A stretch of DNA of 8,499 nucleotides from Candidatus Omnitrophota bacterium (GTDB lineage Bacteria; Omnitrophota; Gorgyraeia; Aquiviventales; Aquiviventaceae), in NCBI GenBank assembly GCA_016180605.1, contig JACPAW010000087.1, positions 1 to 8,499 on the forward strand. The letters are read 5' to 3'. Within the stretch, counting starts at the first letter, position 1. The number at the start of each line of letters is the position of its first letter. The notes under the pieces are model-generated. The model ran no database searches. It was not told the origin of the DNA and worked only from the letters and a program-made list of their open reading frames with translations. The translations under genes and the position numbers were made by a program. Below are positions 1 through 4,550 of this stretch, piece after piece.

Positions 1-129
1 GCTTGAAGCAGGAGGTGCCGGAGCAGGAGGTGCTTCGATGGCAGCAGGAGCGGATTTGGCGGCGGCTTTAGATGAGGGGTTGGGAAGGGGTTCTTGTACC
101 CGGCGTAACGCCTCTTCGATAATACTCAT
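1..129 (-). CDS. N-terminus of Pro/Ala-rich protein downstream of ExeA-like ATPase (partial)
   Basis: Only the first 43 residues are inside the window; the gene runs off the left edge. The start is the ATG at 129-127 on the minus strand. It has a good Shine-Dalgarno (AAGGAGT, complement of 136-142) six bases upstream. The protein begins MSIIEEALRRVQEP, a short amphipathic helix, and then becomes rich in Pro, Ala and Ser. A short 'S-(I/L)-I-x-(E/D)-A-L-(R/K)-(R/K)' opening followed by a Pro/Ala linker is typical of GspB-like or TPR-containing partners encoded next to ExeA/GspA-type ATPases; that is family knowledge, not proof. It sits 17 nt after the ATPase stop, so both are probably one transcript. 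The folded domain lies outside the window, so the function is open. The gene call itself is strong. Confidence 0.8.
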   Translation of the reverse strand, partial: MSIIEEALRRVQEPLPNPSSKAAAKSAPAAIEAPPAPAPPASS

Positions 130-146
130 CGGTTGACTCCTTATTT

Positions 147-965
147 TTATGAAACCGCAACGGGAGCAACCAGCTCCTGATAACTGCGCCGCACGATCTC
201 TCCATCGATGCGCTTAACGCGATAGACATAGCAAGCCAAAAGACTTCGGTCGCATATTTGATTGATGAGCCGGGGAACTCCCTTGGAACATCGAAAGACC
301 TCTTCCGCGCCATCTTGAGTCCATTCCAGCGTTCCATCGGAACCGGCGACCCGAAGGCGATGGTCGATGTAAGTGCACACTTCATCCAAGTCCAGCGCCG
401 TAATGTGGAAGCGCACCCCAATGCGCTGCCGAAGCTGCTCCAGTTCCGGACGGCTTAATTTTTCACGCAGTTGCGGTTGCCCGACTAAGACGATCTGAAT
501 TAATTTTTGTTTATCGGTCTCAAGGTTAGAGAGCATTCGAATTTGTTCCAGCGTGCGCAGGTTCAAGTTCTGCGCCTCATCCAGGATCAAGACGATATTG
601 TGTCCCAGAGTGGCTTGCTCTAATAGGAACTGGTTAATCTGATTAAAAAGGTTTAACCGGTTGGTCCTCATCGGATTCATTCCGAAATCCTGGACGATGA
701 GTTGGAGCAATTGCAAATCCGAGAGTGCTGGTTGTAAAATGAGCGCGCTTTTGGTGGTGGGGTCTAAATGCCGCAGGAGGGTTTTGCACAGCGTGGTTTT
801 TCCCGTTCCAATTTCACCGGTAATCTCAATGAAACCTTTGCGTTCTCGGATGCCATAGACCATGTGCGACAAGGCTTCCCGGTGCTTACGGGAAAGATAG
901 AGAAAAGCGGGATCCGAAGTGATGGAAAAAGGATTTTCGCGCAGTCCAAGCGCTTCCAAGTACAT
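147..965 (-). CDS. ExeA/GspA-family AAA ATPase
   Basis: The protein has 272 residues, normal for the short ExeA-like ATPases that lack a C-terminal peptidoglycan-binding domain. The N-terminus (MYLEALGLRENPFSIT, then FLYLS) is the family signature. Walker A is GEIGTGKT at residues 50-57, and Walker B is VLILDE ending at about residue 130 and followed by AQNL. A sensor-like VLVGQP and an arginine-rich RQRIGVRF follow, then a C-terminal helical lid. Family members couple ATP hydrolysis to assembly of secretion or pilus machinery (ExeA/GspA, MshM) or serve the PEP-CTERM/exosortase locus; the window does not say which. The start is ATG at 965-963. Only a weak GGTG precedes it, but a promoter at 983-1011 would start the transcript about 11 nt upstream. 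It is the first gene of a minus-strand operon with the Pro/Ala-rich protein. Confidence 0.93.
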   Translation of the reverse strand: MYLEALGLRENPFSITSDPAFLYLSRKHREALSHMVYGIRERKGFIEITGEIGTGKTTLCKTLLRHLDPTTKSALILQPALSDLQLLQLIVQDFGMNPMRTNRLNLFNQINQFLLEQATLGHNIVLILDEAQNLNLRTLEQIRMLSNLETDKQKLIQIVLVGQPQLREKLSRPELEQLRQRIGVRFHITALDLDEVCTYIDHRLRVAGSDGTLEWTQDGAEEVFRCSKGVPRLINQICDRSLLACYVYRVKRIDGEIVRRSYQELVAPVAVS

Positions 966-982
966 GGATTCGCACCAACCCC

Positions 983-1011
983 ATTGTATGCAACAACTGC
1001 TTCAACAGCAA
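983..1011 (-). promoter_or_regulatory. Putative sigma70 promoter for the ATPase operon
   Basis: Read on the minus strand, TTGCTG (1011-1006) is followed by a 17-bp spacer and TACAAT (988-983). The -10 matches consensus at 5 of 6 positions and the -35 at 3 of 6. The predicted start near 976 gives a leader of about 11 nt before the ATG at 965. It lies back to back with the PilZ promoter; the two -35 hexamers are only 7 bp apart. Confidence 0.5.
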
Positions 1012-1018
1012 GCATTAG

Positions 1019-1047
1019 TTGACACTTTTACCGTCCACTGGTATCCT
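1019..1047 (+). promoter_or_regulatory. Strong sigma70-type promoter for PilZ gene
   Basis: A perfect -35 TTGACA (1019-1024) is followed by a 17-bp spacer and TATCCT (1042-1047, 4 of 6 matches). Transcription would begin near 1054. That is downstream of the first in-frame start codons (TTG 1047, ATG 1050) and just before AAGGAT (1055-1060), so the promoter also helps choose the start of the PilZ gene. Confidence 0.65.
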
Positions 1048-1067
1048 TGATGATAAGGATGGTGGCA

Positions 1068-1436
1068 ATGATGACACAGGAGCGACGTCAGGCTCCACGT
1101 GTTGCTGTTTATCTTCCAGTACGGCTTTATCCCTCGCACTGCTCACGCCTGGTTGAGACGCTTACCAAAAACGTATCTGCCGGGGGCCTTCGGTTTATCA
1201 GCCCACTGGAATTGCCTGTATCGAGCGACCTTACAGTGGATTTGCTGCTCTCAAACGGGGAAGAGCCTATAGTAGTCAGGGCAAAAGTGATGTGGTTTCA
1301 GATGATCCCCTATAGCGAACAATTCGATGTGGGTGTTTCCTTCCATGACACTCCTGAGGAATCACAACGACGTTTGTCTGGATATCTTGAAAGGCAAAAA
1401 TCAAGCCCTCAAACACCTTCCTTATCCTCATTGTAA
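1068..1436 (+). CDS. PilZ domain protein (c-di-GMP receptor-like)
   Basis: This is a stand-alone PilZ domain of about 122 residues. Both halves of the c-di-GMP-binding signature are present: RxxxR (R7 and R11 in RRQAPR) and (D/N)xSxxG (NVSAGG, residues 35-40). Beta-strand-rich sequence follows, with a WFQ...FDVGVSF segment typical of the barrel. PilZ proteins bind c-di-GMP and pass the signal to motility, pilus or secretion partners. I chose ATG 1068 because AAGGA lies about 9 nt upstream and the predicted transcript start (about 1054) falls after the earlier in-frame codons at 1047 and 1050; ATG 1059 or 1071 remain possible. The gene is divergent from an ExeA-like ATPase, which fits a pilus/secretion context but proves nothing. 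The C-terminus is a Ser/Pro-rich tail. No terminator is seen directly after it. Confidence 0.9.
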   Translation: MMTQERRQAPRVAVYLPVRLYPSHCSRLVETLTKNVSAGGLRFISPLELPVSSDLTVDLLLSNGEEPIVVRAKVMWFQMIPYSEQFDVGVSFHDTPEESQRRLSGYLERQKSSPQTPSLSSL

Positions 1437-1508
1437 CTCTATTGATTACATATAGTTAAAACATAGATTTTTCATTCTATATTCCTAAGGTTTGGCCTAT
1501 CCAAAATA

Positions 1509-1517
1509 TGGTATACT
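1509..1517 (+). promoter_or_regulatory. Extended -10 promoter for the 49-aa membrane protein
   Basis: TG-G-TATACT at 1509-1517 is an exact extended -10 arrangement (TGnTATAAT with one mismatch). No good -35 is found at the correct distance, as is common for extended -10 promoters. The roughly 75 bp upstream (1437-1511) are AT-rich with no gene seen, and may act as UP-like sequence. Predicted transcription start is about 1524-1525, at GGGAGT, exactly where the structured leader begins. Confidence 0.55.
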
Positions 1518-1523
1518 AATGTA

Positions 1524-1596
1524 TGGGAGTCACCTCCGGTGGGTGGGAATCGCCGGACACTCCGCTCTGAACAAGATCTGAGGAGGTGATTCGACG
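1524..1596 (+). promoter_or_regulatory. Structured 5' leader with two alternative folds; candidate RNA switch
   Basis: The leader ends in an almost ideal ribosome site, AGGAGGTGAT (1581-1590), six nt before the ATG. Fold B pairs 1527-1537 with 1582-1592 (11 bp, one G-U) and completely covers that site. Fold A pairs 1526-1530 with 1559-1563 and 1535-1539 with 1553-1557, leaving a 13-nt loop. It uses the same 5' strand as fold B and leaves the ribosome site free. The folds exclude each other, which is the layout of a translational riboswitch, thermosensor or protein-binding leader. I do not recognise any known riboswitch consensus. The pairing is read directly from the sequence; regulation is inference. 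Confidence 0.45.
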
Positions 1597-1746
1597 ATGA
1601 AGCTTGAGAAATTGTTTGACGCGCACCTCTTGACGGGGGTCATCATAGGTGGTCTAGTCGGCCTCTATTTCCCGTTAGAGGCGTACAAAGGCATCCTCGT
1701 CATCCTCGCGGTCGTGATGGGTTTGAAAGTCGTCACGGCTAAGTAA
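1597..1746 (+). CDS. 49-aa small membrane protein, function unknown
   Basis: The ATG at 1597 follows a near-perfect AGGAGGTGAT ribosome site with 6-nt spacing, and the frame ends with TAA at 1744-1746. The protein starts MKLEKLFDAH and has two hydrophobic stretches: about residues 12-25 (LLTGVIIGGLVGLY) and 32-43 (GILVILAVVMGL). They are joined by a short FPLEAYK turn, and the protein ends in KVVTAK. This looks like a hairpin with both ends on the same side of the inner membrane. It has its own promoter and its own strong terminator, so it is probably a single-gene transcript. Charged residues are confined to the ends and loop. I do not recognise the family. The strength of the signals makes it very likely a real, well-expressed gene; toxin-like, assembly-factor or stress roles are all untested possibilities. 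Confidence 0.75.
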   Translation: MKLEKLFDAHLLTGVIIGGLVGLYFPLEAYKGILVILAVVMGLKVVTAK

Positions 1747-1770
1747 GCAGCGAGGGGACTGAAGGTTAAA

Positions 1771-1808
1771 GAGGCCGTCCCGATAGGATCGGGATGGCCT
1801 CATTTTTT
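1771..1808 (+). terminator. Rho-independent terminator
   Basis: A 14-bp stem with one G-T pair joins 1771-1784 (GAGGCCGTCCCGAT) to 1788-1801 with a 3-nt loop, followed by A and TTTTTT (1803-1808). It lies 24 nt after the stop of the 49-aa gene and closes that transcript. Confidence 0.93.
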
Positions 1809-1809
1809 C

Positions 1810-1839
1810 TTGACTCTCCGTCGGTGAATTCGTTACACT
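1810..1839 (+). promoter_or_regulatory. Putative sigma70 promoter directly after the terminator
   Basis: TTGACT (1810-1815, 5 of 6) is followed by an 18-bp spacer and TACACT (1834-1839, 4 of 6). Predicted transcription start is about 1846, three nt before an ATG. It begins two bases after the terminator T-run and is the best candidate promoter for the Cys4/HIT/PilZ/lipid operon. Confidence 0.5.
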
Positions 1840-1848
1840 ATCTGCCTC

Positions 1849-1947
1849 ATGTTCTTCCATCCAAAAGCACCCTCTTTCGTTTTAGGTTTGGCGATCGGTT
1901 TAATCGGCGCTTTAGCCTGCCATTGGCTGGCTTTTACTTTGCGGTAA
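1849..1947 (+). CDS. Possible 32-aa leaderless membrane peptide
   Basis: ATG 1849 opens a 32-codon frame ending in TAA 1945-1947. The peptide begins MFFHPKAPS, has one hydrophobic stretch (FVLGLAIGLIGALACHWLAF, about residues 10-29) and ends TLR, so it resembles a single-span membrane peptide. There is no Shine-Dalgarno, but the predicted transcript start (about 1846) is only three nt upstream, so translation could be leaderless. It lies ahead of a long hairpin and the Cys4 gene, and might instead be a regulatory leader peptide or chance. Support is the hydrophobic pattern and promoter position only. Confidence 0.3.
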   Translation: MFFHPKAPSFVLGLAIGLIGALACHWLAFTLR

Positions 1948-1965
1948 AGAGCTTTCAAGCAGAGG

Positions 1966-2006
1966 AGTCCCACCTGATTTGCTTCGCAAATCATACCGGT
2001 GGGACT
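1966..2006 (+). repeat. Long imperfect palindrome ahead of the Cys4 gene
   Basis: The outer arms AGTCCCACC (1966-1974) and GGTGGGACT (1998-2006) pair over 9 bp. The inner arms TGATTTGC (1975-1982) and GCAAATCA (1986-1993) pair over 8 bp around a TTC loop. Only a 4-nt bulge (TACC, 1994-1997) interrupts the 3' side. No T-run follows on either strand, so it is not an intrinsic terminator. It ends three nt before the AAGGAG ribosome site at 2010-2014. It may be an mRNA hairpin that affects translation or stability, or one copy of a dispersed intergenic palindrome family; a single window cannot tell. Confidence 0.7.
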
Positions 2007-2021
2007 AAAAGGAGTAGGGTG

Positions 2022-2198
2022 ATGGGAATTGGGAATCGAGCGGGCACGTGTTCTTCGTGTGGCAAGCGGCTAACCCGCAAGCATTGGTATTACCGGAACA
2101 ACAAATATTTCTGCAAAAAACGCTGCTGGGTAACAGAGGTCGAAAAAGCTCAAACCGAAGCCGCCAAAAGCGAGCCATCGAAAGCAGCGGCTTCATAG
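2022..2198 (+). CDS. 58-aa Cys4 zinc-ribbon-like small protein
   Basis: The ATG at 2022 has AAGGAG (2009-2014) with 7-nt spacing; an in-frame GTG immediately precedes it at 2019. The protein has a CSSC pair near residue 10, a basic/aromatic stretch (KRLTRKHWYYRNNKYF), and a second Cys pair CKKRC. A tail rich in Lys, Glu, Ala and Ser follows. The C-x2-C ... C-x3-C pattern suggests one structural zinc site of ribbon or treble-clef type, possibly nucleic-acid or protein binding because of the basic loop. I do not recognise a named family. Its stop is 8 nt before the HIT gene, so they are likely co-transcribed. The same frame can be read back to about 1794, but the added residues cross the terminator and palindrome and have no ribosome site. 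Confidence 0.75.
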   Translation: MGIGNRAGTCSSCGKRLTRKHWYYRNNKYFCKKRCWVTEVEKAQTEAAKSEPSKAAAS

Positions 2199-2206
2199 AA
2201 GAACCT

Positions 2207-2557
2207 ATGCCTGAAGCCGATTGCGCTTTCTGCCAGATAGTCCAGGGCAGCCTTCCGGCCAAGATTGTGGCACAAACCTCAGAAGCAGTGGCTTTCGAAG
2301 ACCTCAAGCCGCAAGCACCCACCCACCTGCTTATCATTCCTCGGAGACACGTGCGCAGTCTGGCAGATGCGCAGACAAAGGATGCGCCCTTACTGGGAGA
2401 TCTCTTGGCATTTGCGGGGCGCTTGGCTTCCGAAGTGGGACTTACCGAAAACGGGTATCGGGTTGTCATGAATTGTGGCTCAGGAGCGGGGCAATCCGTA
2501 TGGCATCTGCATCTTCATCTTTTAGGGGGGCGTCGTTTCCAATGGCCACCAGGTTGA
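2207..2557 (+). CDS. HIT family nucleotide hydrolase (HINT-like)
   Basis: This is a 116-residue histidine-triad protein, the usual length for bacterial HINT-type enzymes. An N-terminal CAFC (residues 6-9) could bind zinc as in many family members. The central part (FEDLKPQAPTHLLIIPRRH) is the standard nucleotide-binding region. The triad HLHLHLLGG starts at residue 100, with H102 expected to be the nucleophile, and the end GRRFQWPPG is the canonical C-terminus. Such enzymes hydrolyse adenosine phosphoramidates or aminoacyl-AMP-type compounds in the cytoplasm; the substrate here is unknown. The Shine-Dalgarno is weak (AGAAGA), and translation is probably coupled to the Cys4 gene ending 8 nt upstream. 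Its TGA overlaps the next start (TGATG). A run of six G near its 3' end keeps the frame correctly. Confidence 0.95.
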   Translation: MPEADCAFCQIVQGSLPAKIVAQTSEAVAFEDLKPQAPTHLLIIPRRHVRSLADAQTKDAPLLGDLLAFAGRLASEVGLTENGYRVVMNCGSGAGQSVWHLHLHLLGGRRFQWPPG

Positions 2558-2934
2558 TGAAAAAAGAGCGTCGTCGCGCGGTCCGTGTGACCGAACAAAT
2601 TCCGGTGGGGCTTAAAGACGGTGATGTGGGGCTTAAAGACGGTGATGGTTTTATTAACGCGCAAACCGAGAATATCAGCGCTTCCGGGGCTTACTGTTTG
2701 TTGGATCGCTTTATTGCTCCTATGACTAAGCTGGACCTGCGCTTGGAACTTCCGAATGGAATGCGAAATCGCATTATCCGATGCTCCGGTGTAGTGGTGC
2801 GCGTGGAACCGGTGGTTTCCGATGCCAATCATGGCCGCTACCACATCGCCGTTTTCTTCAGCGAACTATCCCCAAAGGACCGTACTGCCATTACCCAGTT
2901 TGTCCGCAAGCGATCCAGCCGTTCTTCTCTATGA
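2557..2934 (+). CDS. PilZ domain protein with internal 7-residue duplication
   Basis: This is a second stand-alone PilZ domain of 125 residues. RxxxR is at R6-R10 (RRAVR) and (D/N)xSxxG is NISASG at residues 39-44, so c-di-GMP binding looks possible. Between them VGLKDGD occurs twice in a row (residues 17-23 and 24-30), caused by an exact 21-bp tandem duplication; this lengthens the first strand/loop between the two ligand motifs. The start at 2557 overlaps the HIT stop (TGATG); an in-frame ATG at 2542 is an alternative that adds five residues. It resembles the other PilZ protein at 1068-1436 in size and layout. Its place at the head of the lipid-hydrolase genes suggests c-di-GMP input into that operon, which is inference. 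Confidence 0.9.
   Translation: MKKERRRAVRVTEQIPVGLKDGDVGLKDGDGFINAQTENISASGAYCLLDRFIAPMTKLDLRLELPNGMRNRIIRCSGVVVRVEPVVSDANHGRYHIAVFFSELSPKDRTAITQFVRKRSSRSSL
2605..2646 (+). repeat. Exact 21-bp tandem duplication (two copies) inside PilZ gene
   Basis: Two identical 21-bp units beginning GTGGGGCTTAAAG cover 2605-2625 and 2626-2646. Each encodes VGLKDGD. Because 21 is a multiple of three the reading frame is preserved. No difference between copies suggests a recent event, or an assembly artefact. Confidence 0.95.
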
Positions 2935-3786
2935 ATGTGGGGGTTCCTTGCTCTTGTAGGATGCATCCTCGGAGGCTGGGGTATTTTCTCCACACTCAGG
3001 CTTCTGTATCCTGAACATTGCCCACCGCCGGCTGTCCCTACAGGTTCTCCTTCCTATACACGCCATACGCTCAAGGCTTCCGATGGTACTCCCTTTACGG
3101 TTTGGGCTTTTAGTCCTAACTCACCCAAAGGCCGGATTCTTCTCTGCCATGGTTATTATGCCAATTGCTATCAAGTGATGGAGATCGCTCGTAGTCTTTC
3201 CCGGTGCGGGTTCGAAGCGCTCTTATTCGAGATGCGAGGCCATGGGGAAAGGAAGGGGCCTTGCACCTTGGGCATCCAAGAAACAAAGGATGCTTTGCGG
3301 GTTCTCTCGTGGGCTCATCAGCGCGGCACGCAGCCTTTGCCTGTGGGTGTGATGGGTCTTTCCATGGGGGCCTCGATTGTCTGCCAAGTGGCATTCCATG
3401 ATTCTGCGGTAAAAGCCGTCGTGGCAGACTCTGCCTACTCTCGATTTCTTCCTGTGTTGAAGCGTTCGATTTGGCTGCAGTATCATCTTCCGGAATTTCC
3501 ATGGGCTTTTGTGACGTGGGTTTTCGTTCAGTTGGCGCTGGGTATGCGCCTATCCAGAAATGACCCGGCTATTCTGGCCCCCCGGTTAAAGCAACCGCTA
3601 TTGGCAATTCAAGGAGGGCAGGATAGGCGAGTCACTCCTATGCTGGGAAAGGAGTATTACGAGAAATGGGCAGGTCCAAAGGAATATTGGTTTGATCCGG
3701 ATGTTTCCCATGTCGGGATGTTCACGCGGCATCCACAAGAATACAGCCGGCGTCTCTGCTTGTTTTTTGCCGAAAACCTTTCATGA
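2935..3786 (+). CDS. Membrane-anchored alpha/beta hydrolase
   Basis: This is a 283-residue alpha/beta hydrolase of the S33 / monoacylglycerol-lipase-like type. Residues 1-25 form a hydrophobic anchor (MWGFLALVGCILGGWGIF). LVGC resembles a lipobox, but there is no basic n-region, so a plain anchor is more likely. The oxyanion region is HGYY at 72-75, the nucleophile elbow is GLSMG with S143, and the likely acid and base are D230 (GGQDRRV) and H259 (DVSHVGMF). An RGHGE motif after the second strand is typical. Likely substrates are esters such as lysolipids or acylglycerols at the membrane; this is inferred from family and neighbours. The ATG directly abuts the PilZ stop and lacks a clear ribosome site, so coupled translation is expected. 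Its 3' end overlaps the next gene by ATGA. Confidence 0.92.
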   Translation: MWGFLALVGCILGGWGIFSTLRLLYPEHCPPPAVPTGSPSYTRHTLKASDGTPFTVWAFSPNSPKGRILLCHGYYANCYQVMEIARSLSRCGFEALLFEMRGHGERKGPCTLGIQETKDALRVLSWAHQRGTQPLPVGVMGLSMGASIVCQVAFHDSAVKAVVADSAYSRFLPVLKRSIWLQYHLPEFPWAFVTWVFVQLALGMRLSRNDPAILAPRLKQPLLAIQGGQDRRVTPMLGKEYYEKWAGPKEYWFDPDVSHVGMFTRHPQEYSRRLCLFFAENLS

Positions 3787-4550
3787 AACAGTTGCCCATC
3801 ATTGCGCTTTTGACAGATTTTGGGACAGTGGACTGGTATGTCGCCTCGCTTCGAGGCGTTCTTGTTTCTCGTGCTCCAAAGGCGCGGATCATTGACATTA
3901 CCCACGAAATTCCTCCTTATGATGTGATTGCGGCTGCGTTGACACTCAGCGCTTGCGTGGAATTCTTTCCGCGTAAGACGGTTTTCCTGGTGGTTGTGGA
4001 TCCGGCAGTGGGTACGCGGCGATCCCTTCTGGCTATGGAAGTTAATGGCCGTTTCTTTGTAGGGCCGGATAACGGTTTGCTCAGCCCTGTGGCATCGTCA
4101 GCCAAGCGTTATGCTGCCGTTCATTTGACCAAACCGAGTTTCTGGCTTAAGCCGGTCAGTCGGACCTTTCATGGACGCGATATTCTCGCTCCGGTTGCTG
4201 CCTATTTGGCCAAAGGTGGCGCCTTAAGCCGTCTGGGAACAGTGGCGCGACATCTTCACCCCTCTCCTATTCCGCCATGCCACAGCTATCCTAAACGCCA
4301 GGAGGGAAGCATCGTCCATATCGATCGATTCGGAAATCTTCTGACCAACATTCCAGCTACAAAAAAACCCGTTGCGGTCTTGTTCCGTCAACGCCGCCTG
4401 CCTGTGGTATCATCATATGCTACGGCACCGAAAGGCAAATTAGTGGCATTGGTCGGATCCTTGGGAATGTGGGAGCTAGCAGTGAGGGAAGAATCGGCAG
4501 CCGCTTCATTTCGTATCAAGCCAGGAGAAGCGGTTATTCTTCGGTCATGA
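3783..4550 (+). CDS. SAM hydrolase (DUF62 / SAM hydroxide adenosyltransferase)
   Basis: At 255 residues this fits the DUF62 family, which cleaves S-adenosylmethionine with water to adenosine and methionine. Conserved blocks appear in order: LLTDFGTVDWYV (9-20), DITHEIPP (38-45), VVVDPAVGTRR (70-80), GPDNGLL (94-100), FHGRDILAPVAA (129-140), IDRFGNLLTNI and GSLGMWELA near the end. The Asp-Arg-His set that activates water in characterised hydrolases is retained (D73, R80, H130), favouring hydrolase over the fluorinase/chlorinase branch. VDPAVGT has Ala where Gly is usual, a mild change. The start overlaps the hydrolase stop (ATGA) with no clear ribosome site, so coupled translation is likely. 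Its reason for being among lipid hydrolases is unknown. Confidence 0.95.
   Translation: MKQLPIIALLTDFGTVDWYVASLRGVLVSRAPKARIIDITHEIPPYDVIAAALTLSACVEFFPRKTVFLVVVDPAVGTRRSLLAMEVNGRFFVGPDNGLLSPVASSAKRYAAVHLTKPSFWLKPVSRTFHGRDILAPVAAYLAKGGALSRLGTVARHLHPSPIPPCHSYPKRQEGSIVHIDRFGNLLTNIPATKKPVAVLFRQRRLPVVSSYATAPKGKLVALVGSLGMWELAVREESAAASFRIKPGEAVILRS

Noticed and set aside
68..421. Minus-strand frame of 117 codons crossing the ATPase/partner junction
   Set aside because: Overlaps two well-supported genes in another frame and has no ribosome site or motif.
1461..1490. Weak hairpin in the AT-rich tract after the first PilZ gene as a terminator
   Set aside because: Stem of about five A/T-rich pairs without a T-run after it; not enough to call.
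1538..1556. Possible G-quadruplex in the leader (GG/GGG/GGG/GG)
   Set aside because: Only two-tier runs, and the same bases take part in the better-supported hairpin; weak on its own.
1794..2021. N-terminal extension of the Cys4 gene in the same frame
   Set aside because: It would start inside the terminator stem and read through the promoter and palindrome; the ATG at 2022 has a proper ribosome site and a sensible protein start.
2005..2469. Minus-strand frame of 154 codons
   Set aside because: It lies opposite the Cys4 and HIT genes, which have clear motifs; its translation shows no family features.
2935..3010. Lipoprotein signal (LVGC) in the alpha/beta hydrolase
   Set aside because: The Cys is at residue 10 with no basic n-region; a plain hydrophobic anchor is more likely.
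4469..4546. Longer GDPD start at an upstream in-frame ATG
   Set aside because: It would overlap the SAM hydrolase by over 80 bases; the ATGA overlap at 4547 gives the canonical GDPD N-terminus.
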